Shown: positions 15,383-24,351 of the stretch, one piece after another
Numbering within the stretch: position 1 is the stretch's first letter
How the letters are laid out: every line of letters begins with the position of its first letter
Assembly: GCF_000817735.3 (NCBI RefSeq)
Contig: NZ_JTJC03000008.1
Coordinates: 124,001-188,000, forward strand
DNA length: 64,000 nucleotides
Direction: 5' to 3'
From: Scytonema millei VB511283
GTDB lineage: Bacteria > Cyanobacteriota > Cyanobacteriia > Cyanobacteriales > Chroococcidiopsidaceae
Notes under the pieces: generated by a model
What the model was told of the DNA's origin: nothing
The model's input: the letters and a program-made list of their open reading frames with translations, nothing else
Database searches by the model: none
Position numbers and translations under genes: made by a program

Positions 15383-16297
15383 TCATTTCTGGCATTGCGG
15401 ACAGAAGTGAGCCGATCGCCCAGCTAGACGCAGCTTTAGTATGGGAGTATCGCAGATGCGGCAGGGTTTGCCCGCTCGGTTATAAACCCAAGCTACACCG
15501 CCATAATTACCGTTAACGCCTTGGACGTTGAGAAAATTACTAAAAGTCGTCCCACCAGCGTTGATACTCGCTTCTAACACTTCAAGAATGGCGGTTTGCA
15601 GGCGCGATATTTGTGGCGATCGCAAATCCGCACATAAAGTCTGTGGTTGCACGCCAGCACGGAACAACGCTTCGTCAGCGTAGATGTTACCTATGCCTGC
15701 AACGATTGATTGGTCTAATAAAGCATTTTTGATCGGACGACGGCGATCGCGCAATTTTGCCGCAAAATACTCCACAGAAAAATCTGGAGAAAACGGATCG
15801 GGACCCAATGTTGCTAATCCCGTCACGACTGATTCAACTGCTCGTTCTGGAGGAACCCACCACATCTGTCCGAAAGTGCGTTGATCGACGAAGCGCAATT
15901 CCCAATTCTCAGCAAAAAATAATCGGACTCGCGTATGTTTATGTAAAGGTTCGTCCCGTGGAAGCCATAACAACTGTCCAGTCATTCGTAAGTGGACGCA
16001 CAACCACGATCGGGAGTCGGTAGGGGCGCACTGCTGTGCGCCCGTACTAGGGAGTCGGGAGTCGGTGGTAACTGGTAACTGGTAACTGGTAACTGTTACT
16101 AACTCTGCCAGCAAATACTTCCCGCGTCGATGCCATTGGGCGATCGCTTTTCCCGAGATGCCGTTGAGAAAATCTGTCACAGAAAACGGGTAGGCAATGG
16201 TGCGATCGAGCAACACATCCCCACCCGTAATTTCTCGATTCAGGGTGACTTGATTTGCACCCCGTCGAACTGTTTCTACCTCTGGTAGTTCAGGCAC
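15383..16297 (-). CDS. mutM: Formamidopyrimidine-DNA glycosylase with in-frame repeat insertion
   Basis: MutM/Fpg excises 8-oxoguanine and other oxidised purines and nicks the abasic site. The catalytic N-terminus (M)PELPEVETVRRG, the lysine in RRGKYLLAEL (K60), the H2TH region GIGNIYADEALFRAG and the C-terminal zinc finger (CRICDTP...FCPQC with GRSAHFC) are all intact. Residues about 67-97, between LLAEL and WLCVHLRMTGQL, are extra: they are encoded by tandem repeat units and a small palindrome (16007-16099) and would normally be a short strand turn. At 304 residues the gene is longer than the usual ~270-275. It starts 3 bases after psaE, so both are probably in one transcript. Confidence 0.95.
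   Translation of the reverse strand: MPELPEVETVRRGANQVTLNREITGGDVLLDRTIAYPFSVTDFLNGISGKAIAQWHRRGKYLLAELVTVTSYQLPVTTDSRLPSTGAQQCAPTDSRSWLCVHLRMTGQLLWLPRDEPLHKHTRVRLFFAENWELRFVDQRTFGQMWWVPPERAVESVVTGLATLGPDPFSPDFSVEYFAAKLRDRRRPIKNALLDQSIVAGIGNIYADEALFRAGVQPQTLCADLRSPQISRLQTAILEVLEASINAGGTTFSNFLNVQGVNGNYGGVAWVYNRAGKPCRICDTPILKLRLAGRSAHFCPQCQK
16007..16099. repeat. Repeat cassette inserted in frame within mutM
   Basis: It contains GGGAGTCGG units, a palindrome GGGCGCAC-TGCT-GTGCGCCC (16024-16043) flanked by GTAGG and GTAC, and four GGTAACT units. It equals about 31 codons and keeps the frame open. The same units occur in non-coding gaps of this window. Confidence 0.8.
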
Positions 16298-16300
16298 GAT

Positions 16301-16675
16301 TTATCGTTTTTCGGTTCCCTGATTGCCACCACCTTCTACCAGTGGATCGCTACTACCGGATTCTTGTACGGCAGCACCTTTAGCTGTAGATTGTCCAGCT
16401 TGTCCTGTCTTGCGGATATCTTCCTGAATGGGAGTTTGCTGACCACCAGAAGCCACAGGCGTAGCCTTCTTCGCTTTAGCTTTTGGTTTTTCTATTTCTA
16501 GAAGTTCAAAATCAGCAAAGTTGTTAGTATTTACGCCAGCATAGTTCACCTTATCAAAGCGAACGATGACTGGATACTTGATGCCGCTTTTGTCAACAGA
16601 AGCAACAAGACCAACATCTTGATACCAGTAGGATTCTCTTCTTAAGATCCGCACTTTAGAACCACGTTCAACCAT
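16301..16675 (-). CDS. psaE: Photosystem I reaction centre subunit IV (PsaE) with long C-terminal extension
   Basis: Residues 1-62 are a complete PsaE SH3-like domain ([38 protein letters not shown]). PsaE sits on the stromal side of PSI and helps dock ferredoxin/flavodoxin and cyclic electron flow. The usual protein has about 65-75 residues; here a 60-residue tail follows ([18 protein letters not shown], then Gly/Gln/Ser/Glu-rich to the end), probably disordered. The tail is not built of the tandem repeats seen elsewhere. The gene overlaps the transcript of mutM, which starts 3 bases later. Confidence 0.95.
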   Translation of the reverse strand: MVERGSKVRILRRESYWYQDVGLVASVDKSGIKYPVIVRFDKVNYAGVNTNNFADFELLEIEKPKAKAKKATPVASGGQQTPIQEDIRKTGQAGQSTAKGAAVQESGSSDPLVEGGGNQGTEKR

Positions 16676-16805
16676 GAGTATCTTCCCTGTTATAGATAAT
16701 TGCTAATCGAGCGGGTTAATAGCATCAACATACAATGTTTTGGTAATCTCACAATCAACTGTTAAGTTATCTGAAGGGGTGAGGAGGCGCACTCGCTCCT
16801 CACCC

Positions 16806-17453
16806 CTATTCTTGCCAGCGAACTTGGACGAAGTGAGCAGTGCGTCCGGTTTCGTCGCGAACATCTGCGATCTCAACTATTTCCAAATTGAAGGGGATAG
16901 CTGTCGTGACATAGCGCTGTGCTAGCATTCCCAGTTCGGGGGTTAAATTGGCTGCGGCTGTTGCTGCGACTCCTAACCCTAACATCTGCTCGATCGGCGA
17001 TCGCGGTAGCAGCAGATGCATACCCATGACTAATCCCAAGCCTAGTAACAATCCTACCGACACATTCGTACCGCAACGGGGATGCAAGGCTAAATTCCAC
17101 TCTCCATTGGTAAGACGCTGAAGGGCTGCCAGCACTGCCCGTTGTAGTTCGATTTTATTCACCTGACCGTAAATGTAAAAGCCTCGTTCAGTAGATAGAC
17201 CGCCTAACGATTCGTTGTCTTTTTGCTGGGACGAAAAACGAGGATATGGCGATCGCCCTGACTGGCTTAAGAGCCAAACTGTAGCGTGTTCTAGTGCATG
17301 AACTTGCCTCAGCGTCAACAGTTCTTTCAACCCAGGAACAAAGGGAAGGTGCTTGACCAAATCCGCGTCTTGGGTAGGCTGAGGAATATTCTCCTCAAAA
17401 TTGAACCAAGGGATTAACGATTCAAAAACGTTGTCTGGGGCAAAATTGTTCAT
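16806..17453 (-). CDS. DUF6391-type conserved cyanobacterial protein
   Basis: A 215-residue protein with an N-terminal LRQVHALEHATVWLL block, a central LHPRCGTNVSVGLLLG membrane segment and a second hydrophobic segment (MGMHLLLPRSP, LGLGVAATAAANL). The HALEHAT and HPRCGTN motifs are those of DUF6391 proteins found in cyanobacteria. Two histidines in HALEH and a cysteine nearby suggest a metal or redox site, but function is unknown. The C-terminus ends in an extended strand (FVQVRWQE). Confidence 0.75.
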   Translation of the reverse strand: MNNFAPDNVFESLIPWFNFEENIPQPTQDADLVKHLPFVPGLKELLTLRQVHALEHATVWLLSQSGRSPYPRFSSQQKDNESLGGLSTERGFYIYGQVNKIELQRAVLAALQRLTNGEWNLALHPRCGTNVSVGLLLGLGLVMGMHLLLPRSPIEQMLGLGVAATAAANLTPELGMLAQRYVTTAIPFNLEIVEIADVRDETGRTAHFVQVRWQE

Positions 17454-17520
17454 ACCAACACCGCTAGTAGCAGCCCGATCGGAGACTTTTCTCTTAATCT
17501 AGCGCTTACTACTTTAAAGC

Positions 17521-17550
17521 AGTCGAGCCGCGAAATTTCGCGACTCGACT
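17521..17550 (-). terminator. Hairpin downstream of the LuxR-type regulator
   Basis: AGTCGAG...CTCGACT encloses the self-complementary CGCGAAATTTCGCG, a nearly perfect 30-bp hairpin. It lies 20 bases after the stop of the LuxR-type gene on the minus strand and is followed by a short T-containing tract rather than a long T run, so it is a likely but not classical terminator. Confidence 0.6.
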
Positions 17551-17570
17551 ATTGTTAGAAAATTTAATTG

Positions 17571-17846
17571 CTAGAAAACTTCGCGATCGCCACTCACGGG
17601 TAAAGGGCAGCAGTTAACATCGTTAAGACAGACTTTCCCCCACTGTAAAGCCCATCGCACCAAAGATACGCGATTTTCTGTAGCTGTTTTAGTCAAAATA
17701 TTACTGATGTGATTGTCAACAGTACGCTTGCTAATTTCCAATTTTTCTGCTATTTCCTGATTGGTCAAGCCAGCAGCTACCAAATCGATGATTTGTAGCT
17801 CTCTTTCTGACAGGGAAACAGGGTTTTGAGACTCGCCACCAGCCAT
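17571..17846 (-). CDS. Small LuxR-type regulator, PedR-like
   Basis: A 91-residue protein that is almost only a GerE/LuxR DNA-binding domain (SLSERELQIIDLVAAG, LTNQEIAEKLEISKRTVDNH). There is no receiver domain. The C-terminal tail has Cys73, Cys79 and Cys80. Size, domain layout and a cysteine at position 80 agree with PedR, the thioredoxin-responsive regulator of photosynthesis genes described in Synechocystis. That match is from memory of the family and not from an alignment. A hairpin terminator follows the gene. Confidence 0.7.
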   Translation of the reverse strand: MAGGESQNPVSLSERELQIIDLVAAGLTNQEIAEKLEISKRTVDNHISNILTKTATENRVSLVRWALQWGKVCLNDVNCCPLPVSGDREVF

Positions 17847-18187
17847 GAAGTATTTTTTCCTTAGTAGATCTACTCACGCTCCTCTTTCAATTCTAGAGGA
17901 TTCTTCTAGTGACGATCCTCTATCGTTTTATAAGTTCGACTAGTATTTTTGCTCTATGAGCTGACATTGGCGCAAAAAGATAACTGTAATAAATTTAGTA
18001 AAGCTTAATTAAGTAATATTTGTTACTTAAAGAAGAAGTAGTGAGTGGCTAGCGGCTAGTGGCTGGTGGAACCAAATTCTTAGTTTCGGTCTAGTCACTA
18101 GTCACCAGTCACTAGTCACTGATAACTGACAACTGTTTCTGTTGTAGGGTATTGGTAAAGTCGTACATTCATTAAATGCTAGCTGGA
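17847..18187. repeat. Intergenic region with tandem repeats
   Basis: The left two-thirds is AT-rich and promoter-like. From about 18040 to 18134 there are GGCTAGCGGCTAGTGGCTGG and CACTAGTCACCAGTCACTAG units followed by TAACTGACAACTG. No gene seen. Confidence 0.6.
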
Positions 18188-19165
18188 ATGAGTAATTCTC
18201 GCGTGCTGTGCTTGGGTGAAATTCTGTTCGATCTCATTGCCGATCAACTAGGGCGATCGCTCGAACAAGTTGAGTCTTGGACACCCTATCCTGGTGGCGC
18301 ACCTGCTAATGTCGCCTGTGCTTTGGTCAAACTCGGTACAACTTCTAGTTTCATTGGCTGTGTGGGTAAAGACGAACCAGGAAATACCTTAGTCGAGTTA
18401 CTAAAAACTGTAGGAGTCGATACGACGGGGATTCAACGTCATCCAACAGCACCAACACGGCAAATCTATGTTACCCGCACTGAGTCGGGCGATCGCATTT
18501 TTGCAGGGTTTGCCGATTACGACACGGCAGAATTTGCCGATACGCATCTACAAACGTCTGCTTTGCCTGTATCCCTATTTGAGGACGCTGATTTTCTGGT
18601 ACTGGGAACTTTAGAACTTGCTTATCCCGAGAGTGGTGCTAGCGTCCGCCGCGCTTTACAACTCGCAGACCAATACAACGCCAAAATCTTGTTAGATGTC
18701 AACTGGCGACCTGTATTTTGGCAAGATCCCGCTCAGGCTGTCGCGACAATCTTAGAAATCGTACCGCAAGTCGATTTTCTCAAACTTTCCAAAGAAGAAG
18801 CACTCTTGCTGTTTCAAACAGCCGATCCAGGGGCGATCGCCTATCGCCTCAATACCGTCGAAGGAGTGCTGATCACGGATGGAGAAAATGGTTGCGCTTA
18901 TTGTTTGTCAGAAAATGAGGGTAAAGTCCCTAGTTTTTCCGTTCCTGTCGTGGAAACCACTGGTGCGGGTGACAGCTTTGTCGCTGGCTTTGTCCATCAG
19001 TTATGTCAACGAGGTATTCACAGCCTTACCGATGCAGCAATTGCCAAACAGGTTGTCACCTATGCTAGTGCGGCAGGGGCGCTGACGACAACCAAACCAG
19101 GAGCGATCGCCGCCCAACCCACCGCCGCAGAAGTGGAAGCTTTTTTAACAAGGAATGAGGGGTAA
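18188..19165 (+). CDS. PfkB-family carbohydrate kinase, probable fructokinase
   Basis: The ATG at 18188 (MSNSRVLCLGEILFDLIAD) is preferred; the longer ORF starts four codons earlier. The PfkB signature 1 region (GGAPANVACALVKLG) and signature 2 with the catalytic base (VVETTGAGDSFVAGFV) are clear. Length 325 residues fits bacterial fructokinases, which phosphorylate free fructose from sucrose breakdown. No sucrose gene is adjacent, so the sugar is inferred. The downstream gap begins with TGGTAGTTGG/TTGACGG repeats. Confidence 0.88.
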   Translation: MSNSRVLCLGEILFDLIADQLGRSLEQVESWTPYPGGAPANVACALVKLGTTSSFIGCVGKDEPGNTLVELLKTVGVDTTGIQRHPTAPTRQIYVTRTESGDRIFAGFADYDTAEFADTHLQTSALPVSLFEDADFLVLGTLELAYPESGASVRRALQLADQYNAKILLDVNWRPVFWQDPAQAVATILEIVPQVDFLKLSKEEALLLFQTADPGAIAYRLNTVEGVLITDGENGCAYCLSENEGKVPSFSVPVVETTGAGDSFVAGFVHQLCQRGIHSLTDAAIAKQVVTYASAAGALTTTKPGAIAAQPTAAEVEAFLTRNEG

Positions 19166-19274
19166 GAGAGTGGTGCTAATTGGTAGTTGGTAGTTGACGG
19201 TTGACGGTTGACGGTTGTTTTTTGCTCCCTCAGCTCCCTCAGCTCCCCCAACTCTCTTCCCCTACTCCCCTTCT

Positions 19275-20171
19275 TCAAGGATTTGGCGCTGACTGGGTAT
19301 TGCCTGGGGAAGAAGGAGTTGGGAAAGAAGGATTTTGTTGGCTGGTGGGAGCTGGTGCAGTTTGGGGAGCAACACTGCTAGAACCATTGCTAGGAGAAGC
19401 ATTCATGCCATTGCTAGTACCACTCAAGCCGCTAGGAGCGATCGCGCTTTGGCTGGGAATTGCTGAGGGATTACCGGGAAGGTTTGTCGCGTTGGGATTA
19501 GTCCCTGTGGTTCCATTACCGCTATTCGGGCTGAAGGGGTTGAGATAGGTAAAGTTGTTGCCTTTAGCAGGTTCGAGATTAGATAATCGGGACGATGATG
19601 AAGATGTAGACGAGCCACCAGCACCACGACTGTAGGCAGTTGATAAATTACTACTACTGCCAGGACTAGCACTATAGGGGCTGTTGCTGATGCTAGTAGG
19701 AGACTGGTAACGACCCATTGTCGATTGAGAGTAAGGGTTGTCTACATTATTGGATAAAGAATCGTTCAACGACGCAGGCGATCGCCGCTGATTTGCGACT
19801 CTTTCATCTAGCGGATCTGTGGTATCTAGGGAGTTGCTACCACCGCTACCAGAAGAATCGGTACTTCCACCAAAAGCAGAATCGCCGCCTGATGCAGTTC
19901 CAGCACTGGTATCTGAAGGGAGATCGATAGGATTTGCGGTGTCAAGGGGTGCGGCTTGACTCGGTTCGGTGTTGTCCCCTGAAGGATTTTGTCCGCCGTT
20001 GGGATTACCAACAGCACCACCTGTACTCACAGCAGGTGGACGGGATGGCTGTAGCGACAACAAAGGAATGCACAGCAAGACTCCACCACCTAAAACTGCC
20101 GCGATCGCCATCACAATTTTTTGCTGCGGACTCAAATAATTATACGTTCTAACTAAATTTCGCAGATTCAT
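19275..20171 (-). CDS. Membrane-anchored Ser/Gly/Asn/Pro-rich low-complexity protein
   Basis: A 298-residue protein with one N-terminal hydrophobic helix (about residues 19-40, IVMAIAAVLGGGVLLCIPLL) after a short basic cytosolic start. Everything after it is low complexity, rich in Ser, Gly, Asn, Pro and Thr, and probably disordered outside the membrane. I recognise no domain. It could be a surface or linker protein; low-complexity composition makes the function unreadable. Repeat arrays flank both sides. Confidence 0.6.
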   Translation of the reverse strand: MNLRNLVRTYNYLSPQQKIVMAIAAVLGGGVLLCIPLLSLQPSRPPAVSTGGAVGNPNGGQNPSGDNTEPSQAAPLDTANPIDLPSDTSAGTASGGDSAFGGSTDSSGSGGSNSLDTTDPLDERVANQRRSPASLNDSLSNNVDNPYSQSTMGRYQSPTSISNSPYSASPGSSSNLSTAYSRGAGGSSTSSSSSRLSNLEPAKGNNFTYLNPFSPNSGNGTTGTNPNATNLPGNPSAIPSQSAIAPSGLSGTSNGMNASPSNGSSSVAPQTAPAPTSQQNPSFPTPSSPGNTQSAPNP

Positions 20172-20189
20172 TGTAATTTTTCCTGATAA

Positions 20190-20279
20190 CGGTAATTGGT
20201 AATGGGTAATTGGTAAGAGGTAAGAGGTAAGAGACAGAATCTTAACTTACGACTTACGACTTACGACTTACGACTTACA
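20190..20279. repeat. Tandem repeat array touching the leuC stop codon
   Basis: GGTAATT, GGTAAGA and five CTTACGA-type units in a row. The stop codon of leuC (20275-20277) lies in the last unit. Confidence 0.75.
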
Positions 20280-21594
20280 AAAACTCTCTCGGATCGGTGA
20301 CGTAACCTGTCAAGGCGGAAGCAGCAGCTGTGTAGGGGGAAGCGAGATAAATTTGCGCTGACTTATCACCCATGCGACCGGGGAAGTTACGATTAGTCGT
20401 AGAAACGCAAACTTCCGGCTTGTTCATCCGCCCGAAAGTATCTTTTGGTCCCCCCAAACAAGCGGCGCAGGAGGGCGCAGCGGGTTCGATACACCCAGCT
20501 TGCAAAAAGATTTCTGATAACGACTGCCCTTCGTACTTGATCGTAAATAAGTCGTTGTAGACTTTTTGCGTCGCAGGTACGAGGTATGTGGGTACTTTGA
20601 CTCGCTGTCCTTTGAGAATATGGGCGGCGTGGATAAAGTCTTCAGTTTTACCCCCCGTGCAGGAACCAATGTACACGCGATCGATCTTGACATCACTGCA
20701 TTCTCTTGCAAGGGCGCGATTGTCTGGAGAGTGGGGTTGAGCGACAACTGGCTCTAACTGCGAGACATCGTAACGGCGATCGCTGTAGAATTTGGCATCG
20801 GAGTCGGTGTAGACTGGCTCGAATGGTTTATCGGTACGGGCGCGGACGTACTCGAAGGTGGTATCATCAGCCGCGATCGTCCCATTTTTACCCCCAGCTT
20901 CGATCGCCATATTACACAGGGTCATGCGGTCTTCCATTGTCATGCGGCTGACGGTTTCCCCGGCAAATTCCATCGTCCGATAGTTGGCTCCCGCAACGCT
21001 AATATCGCCGATAATTTGCAAAATCAGGTCTTTCGCCAATAAGTAATTGGGCATTTCACCATCGAGGACGAATCGCATCGTGGCAGGAACTTTAATCAGT
21101 AACTTGCCCGTACCCATAATAAATGCTGCATCGGTGTTACCAATTCCAGTGGCAAATTGACCGAAAGCGCCAGCATTGCAAGTATGAGAGTCAGTCCCAA
21201 ATAAAACTTCCCCGGGGCGGGTATGCCCTTCTTGGGCGAGGGCAATGTGACAGACCCCTTTATAATCTGGATTAGCTTTAAAATTGCCGCGATCGGTGAT
21301 GTCGTAGAAGTATTTAATCCCCTGTTCTTGAGCGAAATCGCGTAGAATATCTACGTTGCGATTGGCGCGTTCGTCGGCGGTAAAGATGTAGTGGTCTGGG
21401 ATGAGGACGATCTTTTCAGGGTTCCATACTTTTGTATCCGCACCAAACTCGCGCTTGAAGACACCGATTGTTCCAGGTCCGCAAACATCGTGTGTCATCA
21501 ACAAGTCAACATCCACCCAGATATTTTCCCCTGGTTCGACCGCGTTTCGACCGGAGGCTTTAGCTAAGATTTTTTCTGTCAGGGTCATCCCCAT
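20275..21594 (-). CDS. leuC: 3-isopropylmalate dehydratase large subunit
   Basis: LeuC carries the [4Fe-4S] cluster of isopropylmalate isomerase, the second step of leucine synthesis. Cluster ligand regions are visible (IGSCTGGKTED and SCAACLGG), as are GTDSHTCNAGAFGQFATGIG and NRNFPGRMG. The ATG at 21594 (MGMTLTEKILAKASG) is a better start than the ORF's first codon 27 bases upstream, which adds a non-conserved SEERNAIA leader. About 439 residues: the shorter LeuC class. leuD is not adjacent. The last codons reach into a repeat array. Confidence 0.93.
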   Translation of the reverse strand: MGMTLTEKILAKASGRNAVEPGENIWVDVDLLMTHDVCGPGTIGVFKREFGADTKVWNPEKIVLIPDHYIFTADERANRNVDILRDFAQEQGIKYFYDITDRGNFKANPDYKGVCHIALAQEGHTRPGEVLFGTDSHTCNAGAFGQFATGIGNTDAAFIMGTGKLLIKVPATMRFVLDGEMPNYLLAKDLILQIIGDISVAGANYRTMEFAGETVSRMTMEDRMTLCNMAIEAGGKNGTIAADDTTFEYVRARTDKPFEPVYTDSDAKFYSDRRYDVSQLEPVVAQPHSPDNRALARECSDVKIDRVYIGSCTGGKTEDFIHAAHILKGQRVKVPTYLVPATQKVYNDLFTIKYEGQSLSEIFLQAGCIEPAAPSCAACLGGPKDTFGRMNKPEVCVSTTNRNFPGRMGDKSAQIYLASPYTAAASALTGYVTDPREFL

Positions 21595-21751
21595 AGCGAT
21601 CGCATTCCTCTCTTCCGACACATATCTACAGGATCTATGCTACTTCGCGATCGGCGGTTGCGTTTTAAAGATACAGCAAAAAGATACAGCCAAAGGTCTT
21701 GCTTGGTTGCAAATACAGTGGAATTTCTGGTTGTTGCTGATGGAGATTAAT

Positions 21752-21780
21752 GCCCCCTTTATAAGGGGGTTGGGGGATCT
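21752..21780. repeat. GATCCCCC/CCCCCTT hairpin repeat
   Basis: CCCCCTT-TAT-AAGGGGG (21753-21769) followed by TTGGGGGATC. It is a short member of the GATCCCCC family whose longest copy lies at 26120-26246. It lies in the gap between leuC and the exporter. Confidence 0.6.
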
Positions 21781-21801
21781 ACATAGATTGTTATGGATTG
21801 T

Positions 21802-23946
21802 TTACGGATGCAAAAATTCCACATGCTCCCCAGGGTGCGCTTGCAATTCTGCGATCGTTCCCTGAGCAGACATTCTTCCCTGACGCAGAAAGATCGCCCA
21901 GTCAGCTAAATGAATCACGCGAGGACGATGGCTGATCAAAATTGTGGTTTTGCCACGACGATGGTAGAGCAACTGATTTAATACTTGCGATTCACTTGCC
22001 GGATCTAACCCTGCTGTGGATTCGTCGAGAATTAAAATGGGTGGATTGTTAACAATAGCACGGGCGATCGCCAATCTTTGTCTTTGTCCGCCCGAGAGAC
22101 TCGCGCCAAATTCACCTAAAACTGTTTGATACTTATCAGATAACTTTGCAATAAACTCATCTGCTTCAGCAATTTCGCACGCTCTGACAATTTGATCGAA
22201 GCGAACGTGAGGCATTCCTAACCGAAAGTTTTCAATAATCGAACGACTCCAAAAATGCGGTTCTTGAGGTACTAAAATTACCTGTTGTCGCAGGCAATCT
22301 AATGAAATATCTTGAATGTTATATCTGCCAATCCGAATGTTACCCGACTGTGGCTTATATAAACCTGCAATCAGTTTAGCTACCGTGCTTTTACCGCAAC
22401 CTGACTTACCGATCAACGCTATAACTTGACCTCCAGGAATTGTCAGTAAAAAATCTTGCACGACATCTGTTCTACCAGGATAATGAAACTCAATTTTAGA
22501 ACAGACAATATCGGCTGTATCGGAAATATCTACCCAAGGTTTTTGCTTTTCATCTTTGATTTCTGGTGGATGGGTAATTACTTCTTGCAAGCGAGAATTA
22601 GCTGTCTCGATGCGAGCAAACTCATCGACAAAATCGAGTGAGGAAATGATAAATGTTGCGACATTGCGATTTAAGGTAGTAAAAGCTAGTAGCTGACCGA
22701 GACTGAGTTCTTTTCCTATAACCAAAGTACTGCCAAACCAAAGTAGAGCTACTCCACCCACGTCTGCAACTAGCCCAGAAAAGGTATTATTGATAATACC
22801 GATTTGCATTGTCCCAAATGCTAGATTCGCTAGTTGACCAAAACGACTTTGAAATTCCTCCCAAAACTGGGGAGCCGCAGCAGTTGTTTTGAGTGTTAGC
22901 GCTCCCTTGAATGTTTCTACTAAAATCCCTTGATTTTCTGCTTCCGTAACTAACACTTTACGAGTTTTTTGTTGCAAGCTTGGTAGAAATAAAATTGTAG
23001 ATAAAGTCATCGCTCCTACTAAAAAAACAGCAAGCAAAGTCAGTTTTTGACTGTACATTAGCATGAAAACAAAGGAGACTATAGCGACAAATAGCTCTCC
23101 CGGCAAACTGATAATAGCTCGTGAGAGCAATAAATTTATTTCTTGAATATCTCGCAGTCTACTAACAATTTCTCCACTGCGCCGCGATTCATAGTAAAGT
23201 AGGGGCAATCGTAAAATTTGCCGTCCAAATTCTAGAATTAAACCTAGTTCTATTCTCTGAGCAAAATGAGCGATCAAATTGCTTTGTACCAGTGCCAAAC
23301 CACGCCTGATGAAACTCAGTACGATGACTGCCAGTACTACAGATGTCAGTAGTTGCAGATCGCCCCGAATCAACACGTCATCTGTCAAGATTTGGAGTAG
23401 AAACGGAGTTGCTAGAGACAATAAACCAACGGCGAGGGCGCAGCCAAATGCTTCGGCAAGAATGGCACGATATACCCAAAGTCGCTGTATCCACTGTTCA
23501 AATCGATTGTCTTGTTCTCCAACTTGAGCGTAAAAGCGGACGGGATCGGGTTCTAGTAGCAGCAAAATCCAATCTGTCCAGCCTTCTAGCAACTCCATAC
23601 GCGACAGATAACGCATTCCAATCGCCGGATCGGCGATCGTGTATTTTTTCCCCTGCTTGCCATACAAAACCACCCAGTGATTGCCTTTCCAGTGAATAAT
23701 GGCTGGTAAGGGGAGTTGTTGTAGCTTCCACAAAATTTCTGGAGATGCCCTGACAGAACGAGCATTAAAGCCTAAAGCTTCTGCACCTCTACGCAAACCT
23801 AGCAGCGTTGTCCCTTGGGGTCCCGTGCCTACTGCTTCTCTAATACTATTAATTTTCAGCAGTCGTCCGTAGAATTTAGCAATAGCGGCAAGACAAGCAG
23901 CGCCGCAATCTTCTTCACTGTGTTGGAGAACAAGCTTTTGTTTCAC
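21802..23946 (-). CDS. Peptidase-C39-containing ABC exporter
   Basis: A 714-residue fused protein. The N-terminal C39 peptidase has all catalytic residues: C14 (EEDCGAACLA), H90 (GNHWVVL) and D106 (IADPA). A six-helix ABC membrane domain follows (about 155-440), then the nucleotide-binding domain with Walker A GKSGCGKS (513-520), signature LSGGQ (617-621) and Walker B LILILDES (D641-E642). Such proteins cut the double-glycine leader of a peptide and export it. The likely adaptor (HlyD type) is 708 bases away in the opposite direction. No peptide precursor with a GG leader was found nearby. Confident family call, unknown cargo. Confidence 0.93.
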   Translation of the reverse strand: MKQKLVLQHSEEDCGAACLAAIAKFYGRLLKINSIREAVGTGPQGTTLLGLRRGAEALGFNARSVRASPEILWKLQQLPLPAIIHWKGNHWVVLYGKQGKKYTIADPAIGMRYLSRMELLEGWTDWILLLLEPDPVRFYAQVGEQDNRFEQWIQRLWVYRAILAEAFGCALAVGLLSLATPFLLQILTDDVLIRGDLQLLTSVVLAVIVLSFIRRGLALVQSNLIAHFAQRIELGLILEFGRQILRLPLLYYESRRSGEIVSRLRDIQEINLLLSRAIISLPGELFVAIVSFVFMLMYSQKLTLLAVFLVGAMTLSTILFLPSLQQKTRKVLVTEAENQGILVETFKGALTLKTTAAAPQFWEEFQSRFGQLANLAFGTMQIGIINNTFSGLVADVGGVALLWFGSTLVIGKELSLGQLLAFTTLNRNVATFIISSLDFVDEFARIETANSRLQEVITHPPEIKDEKQKPWVDISDTADIVCSKIEFHYPGRTDVVQDFLLTIPGGQVIALIGKSGCGKSTVAKLIAGLYKPQSGNIRIGRYNIQDISLDCLRQQVILVPQEPHFWSRSIIENFRLGMPHVRFDQIVRACEIAEADEFIAKLSDKYQTVLGEFGASLSGGQRQRLAIARAIVNNPPILILDESTAGLDPASESQVLNQLLYHRRGKTTILISHRPRVIHLADWAIFLRQGRMSAQGTIAELQAHPGEHVEFLHP

Positions 23947-24075
23947 GTTTTTTGGTTCTACAATTAAGCTGACTATTTCTCAGACAAACAGATGGAAGCG
24001 TTTCTGTGAAAATGTCTATAAGAATCTAAAAATTTGTCTGAATTTACTCAAAGCTTTGTTGGCTCAAGACTTAGA

Positions 24076-24205
24076 TATAGCGATTCTATTTGAGTCATGA
24101 ACCGATCGTTGTGGTGGTTGACTGTTAACAGTTGACAGTTAACCGTTAACCGTTAACCGTCAACCAGCAACATCCCAGATTCACAAATCATTTAGGCTCG
24201 CTATA
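24076..24205. repeat. MITE-like element with TATAGCGA ends carrying heptamer repeats
   Basis: TATAGCGA at 24076-24083 is inverted as TCGCTATA at 24198-24205. The interior contains TTAACAGTTGACAGTTAACCG-type units. Its ends resemble those of the element at 5652-5756 (ATATAGC). It sits in the exporter/adaptor divergent gap. Confidence 0.5.
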
Positions 24206-24351
24206 GTGTAATCAACTGTACAAAACCGCGATCGCAAATTAATAAACCTTAATGTCTTGAGAACGAATGCAATACTGCTTAATTATTTGCCTCAATTGCA
24301 GGCGGCGATCTTCAATTGTCTGGGAAACTTTAACGATCGCCACGATAAATA

